From NCBI GenBank assembly GCA_014730055.1, contig WJIV01000157.1:1-5577 (forward strand): a DNA stretch of 5,577 bases. Reading direction: 5' to 3'. The DNA comes from Candidatus Bathyarchaeota archaeon. Lineage in GTDB: Archaea; Thermoproteota; Bathyarchaeia; TCS64. The position numbers and the translations under genes are program-made. Below, piece by piece: positions 1-4,860 of this stretch (position 1 is its first letter; each line of letters opens with the position of its first letter). Below the pieces are notes generated by a model that made no database searches, was not told where the DNA came from, and saw only the letters and a list, made by a program, of their open reading frames with translations.

Positions 1-1
1 G

Positions 2-43
2 GAGAAGGTCCTACTAGAACCCGTACCGGAGATAAATGAATAA
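2..43 (+). CDS. Possible C-terminal tail of an upstream gene (partial)
   Basis: The first 43 bases read as thirteen codons (EKVLLEPVPEINE) followed by TAA, so a plus-strand gene may end here. The reading frame starting at base 1 is also open, for twelve codons, and ends with TGA at 37-39. It gives a less protein-like, Thr/Arg-rich tail. Too little remains to identify a family. The promoter of the next gene begins about five bases after the TAA, which fits the tight spacing seen elsewhere in the window. It could equally be non-coding. Confidence 0.3.
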   Translation, partial: EKVLLEPVPEINE

Positions 44-48
44 TCTTC

Positions 49-56
49 TTTATACT
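49..56 (+). promoter_or_regulatory. TATA box of the M20 hydrolase gene
   Basis: TTTATACT is centred about 24-25 bases before the ATG at 77. In archaea transcription starts roughly 25 bases downstream of the TATA centre, so the message would begin at or next to the start codon and have no leader. No Shine-Dalgarno-like sequence lies between this box and the ATG, which agrees with that reading. Confidence 0.6.
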
Positions 57-76
57 TGTAACACCTCTTATCTAAC

Positions 77-1276
77 ATGGAACTTGTATCCGATGTTTTT
101 AATGAAATAGATAGATTGAAGCCAAGATTGATCAAGCTAACTCAGGAGATGGTTGCTATCCCCTCATCCAATCCCCCAGGGAATGAGGTGGAGATCTCTA
201 ATTATCTAATGGATAAACTCGATTCTTTTGGATTTGAACCACAGCAGGTGGAATCCCTACCTGATAGGATGAACACATTGGGTCAATTGCGCGGAAGCAA
301 AGGGGACAAAAGCCTCGTGTGGAACGGTCACGTTGATACCGTACCGGTTGGTAATCCAGATTATTGGACATTTGATCCACTTGGTGGTGAGGTTAGGGAC
401 GGCCTAATATATGGTAGGGGTAGTGGTGATATGAAAGGCGCTATAGCCTCCGCCATGGTGGCAGCAATCGCCATACAGGAAGCCGGTTTTGAACTTAGTG
501 GCGATCTCCATATTCACGCTGTCGCTGATGAAGAGTACTTTGGTAGATACGGATCAAAGTACCTTTGTGAGAGGGGGTATCTCAAAGGAATAAAAATGGG
601 AATCGTGGGGGAGGCATCAACAAGTGACGGAAAGATCATGGCTAGACCAGCTGTCAGGGGGAGAACCTTGGTCAGAGTTCATGTCAAGGGAAGATCAGCT
701 CACAGTAGCAGACCCCAACTAGGTATAAACGCCGTATTAAAGATGAGCAAGATCCTTTTGGCCATAAACGATACTGAATTCAACTTCCCTAAACACAAAA
801 TTCTCCCCGATCCTACCATAGCTCCTGGGACCATGATAAAGGGGGGTACAAAGGACAATATCATTCCTGAAGAGTGCGAAACAATAACTGATGTCCGAAC
901 GGTACCTGGAATGATGCCAGAGGGGGTATTAGGGGACATACGTAAAATTGTAGAGGATCTAAAAGTGGAAGACCCAGAACTGGAAGCGACCGTAACAACT
1001 CCTCTGAATAAACCACCCAGCGAGATATCAGTTAATCATCCGCTTTATGAAGCAGCAGATAGGGCTACGAAAGAGGTTATGGGTTATGCTCTAGAGCCCG
1101 TAGGAGCCTCTGGAAGCAATGATACCAGCTACTTAACTAATATAGCTGATATTCCTGCAATGGCTTTTGGACCCGGCGGTGGAAACGCTCATGCCCCTGA
1201 TGAGTGGGTTGACATTGAAACTCTTGTAAATTTCGCAAAGATATACGCACATATGTTTATGGATATTTTGGGCTAA
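77..1276 (+). CDS. M20 family metallopeptidase / deacylase, ArgE/DapE type
   Basis: This is a cytoplasmic di-metal (usually zinc) amidohydrolase of 399 residues, a typical length for the ArgE/DapE/carboxypeptidase G2 group. The whole active site is visible: NGHVDTVP gives metal ligand His85 and catalytic Asp87; GRGSGDMKG gives bridging Asp118; ADEE gives catalytic Glu152 and metal Glu153; GEAS gives Glu179; NAHAPDEW near the C-terminus gives His372. The lid/dimerisation domain (about 185-300) carries the AHSSRP motif with His209, and the D-x-R-x-x-PG motif follows at 272-278. An in-frame TAA at 59-61 rules out a longer start. Members cleave N-acyl amino acids, succinyl-DAP or dipeptides, and sequence alone does not decide which. 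The loop after the catalytic Glu pair reads YFGRYGS where TGGxGT-like sequence is common. Adjacency to a LysM-like regulator invites comparison with the lysine gene lysK, but the long 'PDYW' loop and the length fit ArgE/DapE better. Confidence 0.93.
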   Translation: MELVSDVFNEIDRLKPRLIKLTQEMVAIPSSNPPGNEVEISNYLMDKLDSFGFEPQQVESLPDRMNTLGQLRGSKGDKSLVWNGHVDTVPVGNPDYWTFDPLGGEVRDGLIYGRGSGDMKGAIASAMVAAIAIQEAGFELSGDLHIHAVADEEYFGRYGSKYLCERGYLKGIKMGIVGEASTSDGKIMARPAVRGRTLVRVHVKGRSAHSSRPQLGINAVLKMSKILLAINDTEFNFPKHKILPDPTIAPGTMIKGGTKDNIIPEECETITDVRTVPGMMPEGVLGDIRKIVEDLKVEDPELEATVTTPLNKPPSEISVNHPLYEAADRATKEVMGYALEPVGASGSNDTSYLTNIADIPAMAFGPGGGNAHAPDEWVDIETLVNFAKIYAHMFMDILG

Positions 1277-1292
1277 TTTCGATTTCCTCATA

Positions 1293-1300
1293 TTTTATAT
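1293..1300 (+). promoter_or_regulatory. TATA box of the Lrp-family gene
   Basis: TTTTATAT is centred about 27 bases before the ATG at 1324, so the transcript should start within a few bases of the start codon. The 23 bases between box and ATG are strongly pyrimidine-rich and hold no Shine-Dalgarno sequence. Lrp-family regulators often control their own promoter, so this is the natural place to look for an autoregulatory site, but I see no clear palindrome. Confidence 0.65.
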
Positions 1301-1301
1301 C

Positions 1302-1307
1302 TTTTTT
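1302..1307 (+). terminator. Probable T-tract terminator of the M20 gene
   Basis: Six consecutive T residues begin 26 bases after the M20 stop codon, and no stem-loop precedes them. Archaeal intrinsic termination usually needs only such a T-run. The run lies between the TATA box and the start codon of the next gene, so the end of one transcript and the beginning of the next are nested. It may instead be just the pyrimidine-rich part of the downstream promoter. Confidence 0.4.
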
Positions 1308-1323
1308 CTGCGTTTCTCTCATT

Positions 1324-1737
1324 ATGGTAGATGAGATCGATGAGATGATCCTGAAACTACTTGAGAAGAACGCCCGGATGACATACGTCGATATCGGAAA
1401 AGCGATAGGGCTGAGCGAAGGGGCTGTCAGAAACCGGGTTCAGAGCCTCGTGGAGGAAGGTGTGATAAGGAGGTTTACCATCGAGAAAAATATCCAAGTT
1501 GGAGTCAGGGCCCTAACAATGATAGCAGTCAACCCCAGCATACCTACCTTCGAGATAAGCCAGAAGGTGGATGAACTGAGGGGTGTTGAGAAAATCTACG
1601 AGGTAACTGGCGAATATGATATCATTATGGTCTCAACAGGTAGTAATATTGAAGGGATAAATAGGGTAATAGAAGATATCAGGAAGATAAACGGCGTTGA
1701 GAAGACGAATACCATCATCGTTCTCAGAACAATATGA
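1324..1737 (+). CDS. Lrp/AsnC family transcriptional regulator, LysM-like
   Basis: This 137-residue DNA-binding protein belongs to the feast/famine regulator family. The N-terminal winged helix-turn-helix covers about residues 3-50: IDEMILKLLEKNARMTYVDI leads into the recognition region IGLSEGAVRNRVQSLVEEG, followed by the VIRRFTI wing. A hinge leads to the C-terminal RAM (amino-acid-sensing) domain, about 62-137, which forms dimers and higher oligomers. The conserved turn VTGEYDII at 94-101 is the family's ligand-site signature. The pattern PTFEIS, then GVEKIYEVTGEYD, GSNI, INRVI and IVLRT resembles, from memory, the Sulfolobus lysine regulator LysM, but the effector here is unknown. The gene is probably leaderless. 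It runs into a nucleotide hydrolase gene nine bases downstream, so the two are likely co-transcribed. Targets could include its own promoter and the M20 gene just upstream. Confidence 0.93.
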   Translation: MVDEIDEMILKLLEKNARMTYVDIGKAIGLSEGAVRNRVQSLVEEGVIRRFTIEKNIQVGVRALTMIAVNPSIPTFEISQKVDELRGVEKIYEVTGEYDIIMVSTGSNIEGINRVIEDIRKINGVEKTNTIIVLRTI

Positions 1738-1739
1738 GG
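1736..1739 (+). promoter_or_regulatory. Short Shine-Dalgarno of the DNPH1-like gene
   Basis: GAGG overlaps the TGA stop codon of the regulator gene and lies seven bases before the ATG at 1747. It can pair with the CCUC of the archaeal 16S rRNA tail. It is the only convincing ribosome binding site in the window and serves the one gene without a TATA box of its own, which supports co-transcription with the regulator. Confidence 0.5.
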
Positions 1740-1746
1740 GACAAAT

Positions 1747-2172
1747 ATGAAGTTCTATTTTGCAGGAAGTATTAGGGGAGAATCTCCCGACACCGATTGG
1801 TTTCATTTATTGATTAAACACATTTCAAAATACGGAAAGGTCCTAACAGAGCATAGCTTCGGCTTCCCATATGATGAGGAGATAAAGCTGGATGACTTCT
1901 CGATATATGAGACCGACATTGAGTGGCTAAGGGAATCCGATGCTCTGATAGCCGAAGTAACTGCACCTAGTCTTGGAGTTGGGTACGAGATCGCAAAAGC
2001 TGAGGAATGGGGTAAACCCATACTCCTGCTCTACAAAGATAGACCTGGTCGGAAACCCTCGGCGATGCTAAACGGAAATAAAGACCTAAAAATGGTAAAG
2101 TACTCCGATGATCAGGAAGCATTAAGGGCCATTGATATCTTTATGAAGGAATTTCAGAGCGAATTTGAATAA
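1747..2172 (+). CDS. DNPH1/RCL-type 2'-deoxynucleoside 5'-phosphate N-hydrolase
   Basis: This 141-residue cytoplasmic enzyme of the nucleoside 2-deoxyribosyltransferase fold is predicted to split the N-glycosidic bond of deoxynucleoside monophosphates into a free base and deoxyribose 5-phosphate. The signature elements appear in order: YFAGSIRGE (4-12), YGKVLTEH (29-36), ETDIEWL (55-61), EVTAPSLGVGYE (70-81) and PSAMLNG (104-110). Recalling human DNPH1 (Tyr24, Asp80, Glu104, Ser128), the counterparts here are Tyr4, Asp57, catalytic Glu81 and Ser105. The Asp-Glu and Glu-Ser spacings are both 24 residues in each protein. That favours a monophosphate hydrolase over a free-nucleoside transferase. 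Human DNPH1 clears 5-hydroxymethyl-dUMP; the archaeal substrate is not known to me. The gene follows the Lrp-family regulator by nine bases and probably shares its transcript. Confidence 0.88.
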   Translation: MKFYFAGSIRGESPDTDWFHLLIKHISKYGKVLTEHSFGFPYDEEIKLDDFSIYETDIEWLRESDALIAEVTAPSLGVGYEIAKAEEWGKPILLLYKDRPGRKPSAMLNGNKDLKMVKYSDDQEALRAIDIFMKEFQSEFE

Positions 2173-2173
2173 G

Positions 2174-2181
2174 ATATATAG
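2174..2181 (+). promoter_or_regulatory. TATA box of galK, inside a small inverted repeat
   Basis: ATATATAG is centred about 24-25 bases before the galK ATG at 2202, so a leaderless message is expected. The box begins right after the TAA (2170-2172) of the preceding gene. It sits in an inverted repeat, AGATA (2172-2176), five bases, TATCT (2182-2186), which could be an operator covering the TATA box. In such AT-rich sequence the symmetry may be chance. Confidence 0.6.
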
Positions 2182-2195
2182 TATCTAGACTCTTA

Positions 2196-2200
2196 TTTTT
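2196..2200 (+). terminator. Possible T-tract terminator of the Lrp/DNPH1 unit
   Basis: Five T residues lie 24-28 bases after the hydrolase stop codon and one base before the galK ATG, downstream of the galK TATA box. A factor-independent archaeal stop here would end the upstream transcript almost exactly where galK transcription begins. The run is short, so read-through into galK is possible. Confidence 0.3.
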
Positions 2201-2201
2201 C

Positions 2202-3320
2202 ATGGCTTGTCTTGCTGCCGAGGTTTTCAAAGAGATCTATGGATATAAAGCAAAGATTTTCAGTGCTCCTGGTAGAGTCAACTTGATAGGAGAGCATACC
2301 GACTATAATGAAGGTTTCGTATTACCCACTCCCTTAAGTCTTAGGGTTTACTCCGCGGTGGGTAAGAGAAAGGATGACACTTTTAATCTGTATGCTGTTG
2401 ATTTCGAAGAGAGAACAAACTTCAGTTTGAGGGATATTAATAGGGATCCCGATCTCTCTTGGAGTAACTACATTAAGGGAATAATAAAGGTACTACGTGA
2501 TTGTGGTCACAGGCTATCTGGCGCAGATATCGCTATATCTGGAAATGTACCAATCGGATCTGGACTAAGTAGCTCTGCTGCTTTAGAAATCTCCATATTA
2601 AGAGCGCTAAATGAAATAAATAATTTGGAGCTTGATCCCGTTAAGATGGCTTATTTGGGCAAGAGGGCTGAGAATGATTTTGTCGGTGTCCAGAGCGGCA
2701 TAATGGATCAGTTTGTAGCAAGCCTAGGGCATCTAGGTGAGGCTCTATTCATAGACTGCAGAAGTGACGATTATTCACAAATTCCCATTGACGATAGTTT
2801 CAGTATAATCATTGTTGATACGTTGAAGAAGAGAGAACTGGCCAAAAGTGAATATAATAGGAGAAAGAAAGAGTGCGATGAAGCAGTGAGTATAATGAGG
2901 CAGTTTTATCCCGATATAACTGCTTTACGGGACGTTACTCTCGATATGATGAGCGAACACTGTAATGATCTACCAAGTTTACAGGCATCAAGGGCACGAC
3001 ACGTAGTGACCGAGAACAAAAGAGTCCTGAAATCTATTGAGCTTCTCAAGAGGGGAAACATGGAAGAGTTTGGTAGACTTATGTATCAGAGTCATGAAAG
3101 TCTTAGGCACGATTATCAGGTTTCATGTCTAGAATTGGATATACTCGTAGATGCGACAATGGATATGGGATACGTTCTTGGCTCAAGAATGACGGGGGCC
3201 GGTTTTGGGGGCTGCACAGTTAACCTTGTAGAAGAGGATAAAGTCGAGAAATTCATGGCTGAGATCAGCAATGAATATAAGAGCAAAATAGGTAAAAATC
3301 CAGAGATATACCTAGTATAG
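2202..3320 (+). CDS. galK: Galactokinase (GHMP kinase family)
   Basis: This enzyme phosphorylates alpha-D-galactose with ATP to galactose 1-phosphate, the entry step of galactose use. Its 372 residues are close to the usual 350-390. All GHMP/GalK motifs are present: the substrate-binding GRVNLIGEHTDYN (24-36) with Arg25, Glu31, His32 and Asp34; the ATP-binding glycine loop PIGSGLSSSAALE (117-129); QSGIMDQF (164-171) with catalytic base Asp169; SEYNRR (216-221), whose Tyr218 matches the sugar-contacting Tyr of known galactokinases; and the C-terminal GSRMTGAGFGGCT (327-339). These favour galactokinase over mevalonate or homoserine kinase and leave other hexoses or N-acetylgalactosamine as a smaller possibility. 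No signal peptide or membrane segment is seen, so it acts in the cytoplasm. It has its own TATA box and no galT, galE or sugar transporter in the window, so the rest of the route must be elsewhere. It converges with the deacetylase gene downstream. Confidence 0.95.
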   Translation: MACLAAEVFKEIYGYKAKIFSAPGRVNLIGEHTDYNEGFVLPTPLSLRVYSAVGKRKDDTFNLYAVDFEERTNFSLRDINRDPDLSWSNYIKGIIKVLRDCGHRLSGADIAISGNVPIGSGLSSSAALEISILRALNEINNLELDPVKMAYLGKRAENDFVGVQSGIMDQFVASLGHLGEALFIDCRSDDYSQIPIDDSFSIIIVDTLKKRELAKSEYNRRKKECDEAVSIMRQFYPDITALRDVTLDMMSEHCNDLPSLQASRARHVVTENKRVLKSIELLKRGNMEEFGRLMYQSHESLRHDYQVSCLELDILVDATMDMGYVLGSRMTGAGFGGCTVNLVEEDKVEKFMAEISNEYKSKIGKNPEIYLV

Positions 3321-3332
3321 AGTATTGATAAT

Positions 3333-3338
3333 AAAAAA
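3333..3338 (-). terminator. T-tract terminator of the NodB-type deacetylase gene
   Basis: Six A residues on the plus strand are six T residues for minus-strand transcription, starting eight bases after the deacetylase stop codon. They lie in the 26-base gap between the two convergent genes. No stem-loop precedes them, which is normal for archaeal intrinsic terminators. Confidence 0.45.
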
Positions 3339-3346
3339 TTAGAGGT

Positions 3347-4114
3347 TTAATTCCAGTACTTTTTTACATACTCTGTTGTCTTCAAGAACTCTACATCAGG
3401 GTACTTCAGGGCATACTCAATTATACCTCTCAAGCATAAGAGCCTGCTAGGCCTACCCGTTACTTGGGGGTGATTTGTCAAGCAAAAAACCGACTTATCA
3501 TTGTAACGTGCATCAAACTCTATTGACCATGTGTCAACTGTTTCCTTTATGGGTGCTCCCCAATCATAATAAAATGTCCAGTCATCAAGGTTGTAGGCTA
3601 CAGGTATCTCAAGTAGACTGGATTTCTCTCCGTCAATAATGTTGTAAAAAGGCTCCTCAGCTCCCATGTAGTCGCTGTTCCATTTGAAACCGAGCTCATT
3701 AAGGAATTTATGGGTTCTCTCACTTGGTCTCCATCTTGGGGTCCTATGCCCGAAAATTCTCTCTCCAGTAAATTCCTCCAAGATATTCCTGCTTTTTATA
3801 ATTCCTTCACGTTCCTCCTCGGGATCTAGAATGTTATATCCCCTATGAGTATAACCGTGGCAGGCTAGTTCATGACCCCGACTTATTATCTCCTCCACGG
3901 CCTCAGGATACCTTTCTGCTGTAACCCCCACTATACAAAATGTGCCCTTGATATCATACTCATCAAGTAAATCCATAATCCTATAAACCCCTTTTCTCGG
4001 TCCATAACCTCCCTGAGTTATCCAGTATGGAATACCCGGATGCATTTCCTCGAAGGCTGTCTCTCCATCAAGATCAAACGTTAGTAAAACGGGAAATGGT
4101 TTGGAATCATTCAT
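3347..4114 (-). CDS. Cytoplasmic NodB-type polysaccharide deacetylase / cyclic-imidase-like hydrolase
   Basis: This is a metal-dependent carbohydrate-esterase-4-fold hydrolase of 255 residues. Numbered from the chosen Met, motif 1 is TFDLDGE with Asp14 (likely base) and Asp16 (metal). Motif 2 is HGYTHRG with metal ligands His86 and His90. Motif 3 is GHRTPRW with Arg124, and the last is TNHPQVTGRPSR with His215 as probable catalytic acid. The FDLDGE start and the late NHPQ-GRPSR block match the Helicobacter PgdA/PuuE/cyclic-imidase branch better than classical chitin deacetylases. There is no signal peptide or membrane anchor, and archaea lack murein, so a small intracellular amide, imide or amino-sugar substrate is more likely than a wall polymer. 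The frame is open upstream to a TTG at 4123, but the ATG at 4114 lies about 26 bases from a TATA box, as at the other genes here, so I prefer it. The gene is convergent with galK. Confidence 0.88.
   Translation of the reverse strand: MNDSKPFPVLLTFDLDGETAFEEMHPGIPYWITQGGYGPRKGVYRIMDLLDEYDIKGTFCIVGVTAERYPEAVEEIISRGHELACHGYTHRGYNILDPEEEREGIIKSRNILEEFTGERIFGHRTPRWRPSERTHKFLNELGFKWNSDYMGAEEPFYNIIDGEKSSLLEIPVAYNLDDWTFYYDWGAPIKETVDTWSIEFDARYNDKSVFCLTNHPQVTGRPSRLLCLRGIIEYALKYPDVEFLKTTEYVKKYWN
3360..3365 (+). terminator. Possible galK terminator inside the convergent gene
   Basis: Six T residues on the plus strand lie 39 bases after the galK stop codon and inside the last codons of the oppositely oriented deacetylase gene. 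If used, the galK transcript would overlap the deacetylase transcript by a few dozen bases. The run also encodes protein on the other strand, so it may be incidental. Confidence 0.35.
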
Positions 4115-4137
4115 GTCTTTCAAGAGTGCCTTTTAGA

Positions 4138-4143
4138 ATATAA
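4138..4143 (-). promoter_or_regulatory. TATA box of the NodB-type deacetylase gene
   Basis: Read on the minus strand, TTCTTATATTC (4146-4136) contains the core TTATAT. Its centre is 26-27 bases before the ATG at 4114 but only about 18 bases before the TTG at 4123. The geometry therefore selects the ATG and predicts a leaderless transcript. A second AT-rich stretch at 4177-4191 is too far away to be the main box. Confidence 0.6.
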
Positions 4144-4196
4144 GAATTGAAATAATTAATGGTTCGAATAATGGATTTTTTATAATAAATAAATTA

Positions 4197-4802
4197 TTAT
4201 GGATTTTGTCTTCTCGCCATATACTCTGCATCAGCTTTCTCGCGGCTCAGGGGGAAGGCGATGTAGTACAGAGGGGTGATATCGAGTATATTGGGGCTGT
4301 CTGCCGCAACAAAAGCCACAGCCGTATCAGCTCCCCAATGGCTTCCCGCAACACTGATGGTCTTTTCCCCCGGATTGACTAGACCTGCATCACATGCCTT
4401 GGCGACTATCTCAACATTGACTTTCACCTTCATGGCAGAATAAGCTTGAGTAAGAATGCTAAATGGGCTTGTTCCCAGCTTTTGCCTCTGTCTTATACTA
4501 TTCGTGAGCACATCTGTTCCAAGATTTACTACTCCACCAAGCTCCTCTATCTTCTCCCAGTTCTCTAATTTGAACTGCTGTATACCGGGAACTGGGAATC
4601 CCATCTGATGACCAACAACTATTAGCTGAACTTTAGAATCCTTGTATAACTCAGCTGCTATGACCCCCGTCTTCCCAGAGGTACTGGCTACTATGATTTT
4701 ATGTATGCCTAGGTTCTCTGATGCCTTGAGAGCAGCATTAAGGGTCTCAACTGTATTCTCTTCACCGCCTTCCTCAAAGTAAACGGTCTCAATTTTAATC
4801 AT
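4197..4802 (-). CDS. Stand-alone pyruvate kinase alpha/beta-domain protein
   Basis: This 201-residue soluble protein corresponds to the C-terminal alpha/beta domain of pyruvate kinase without the catalytic barrel. I recognise the group that includes Archaeoglobus AF0103 (COG1751-type), known by structure but without an assigned reaction. After an N-terminal strand and a helix (about 16-32) comes IIVASTSGKTGVIAAEL (36-52). It matches the pyruvate-kinase pattern in which a Thr/Ser-Gly-Lys/Arg-Thr loop caps a helix and binds a phosphate group. Next come LIVVGHQMGFPVPG (60-73), an insertion not expected in pyruvate kinase, then NLGTDVLTNSIRQ (93-105) and the late conserved AGSHWGADTAVAF (152-164). 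The highly conserved His65 and His155-Trp156 suggest a real ligand site, so it may be an enzyme or sensor for a phosphorylated metabolite; this is inference. It follows the HDAC-like gene by 58 bases and has its own weak TATA box. Confidence 0.85.
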   Translation of the reverse strand: MIKIETVYFEEGGEENTVETLNAALKASENLGIHKIIVASTSGKTGVIAAELYKDSKVQLIVVGHQMGFPVPGIQQFKLENWEKIEELGGVVNLGTDVLTNSIRQRQKLGTSPFSILTQAYSAMKVKVNVEIVAKACDAGLVNPGEKTISVAGSHWGADTAVAFVAADSPNILDITPLYYIAFPLSREKADAEYMARRQNP

Positions 4803-4823
4803 GGCTTAGATTAGTTAGGCCCC

Positions 4824-4831
4824 GTTTTAAG
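4824..4831 (-). promoter_or_regulatory. Probable TATA box of the pyruvate-kinase-domain gene
   Basis: On the minus strand CTTAAAAC is centred about 25 bases before the ATG at 4802. The spacing matches the other promoters here, although TTAAAA is a less perfect TATA sequence. No ribosome binding site precedes the ATG. The gene could also be read through from the HDAC-like gene upstream. Confidence 0.45.
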
Positions 4832-4838
4832 GTTTGAT

Positions 4839-4843
4839 AAAAA
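4839..4843 (-). terminator. Weak T-tract after the HDAC-like gene
   Basis: Five T residues on the minus strand lie 18-22 bases after the HDAC-like stop codon and just upstream of the next gene's TATA-like box. This is the minimum length expected for an archaeal intrinsic terminator, so partial read-through into the pyruvate-kinase-domain gene is plausible. Confidence 0.3.
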
Positions 4844-4860
4844 TTACCTATGATTCTAGA

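Noticed and set aside
31..72. GATAA (31-35) and TTATC (68-72) as an operator flanking the first promoter.
   Set aside because: Five-base AT-rich arms separated by more than 30 bases are expected by chance and lack supporting symmetry between them.
700..939. 79-codon open frame on the minus strand inside the M20 gene.
   Set aside because: It is antisense to the conserved lid domain of the M20 enzyme, has no promoter of its own, and shows no family motif. The similar frames at 198-380 and 1803-2021 were rejected for the same reason.
4161..4170. GGTTCGAATA resembles the T-loop of a tRNA gene.
   Set aside because: The flanking bases cannot form the T stem (AATGG occurs on both sides as a direct, not inverted, repeat), and the AT-rich surroundings hold no acceptor, D or anticodon arms.
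4124..4196. The AT-rich gap as a small RNA gene or origin element.
   Set aside because: Apart from the deacetylase TATA box it shows only simple AT richness, with no stable stem, repeat family or origin-recognition-like inverted repeat.
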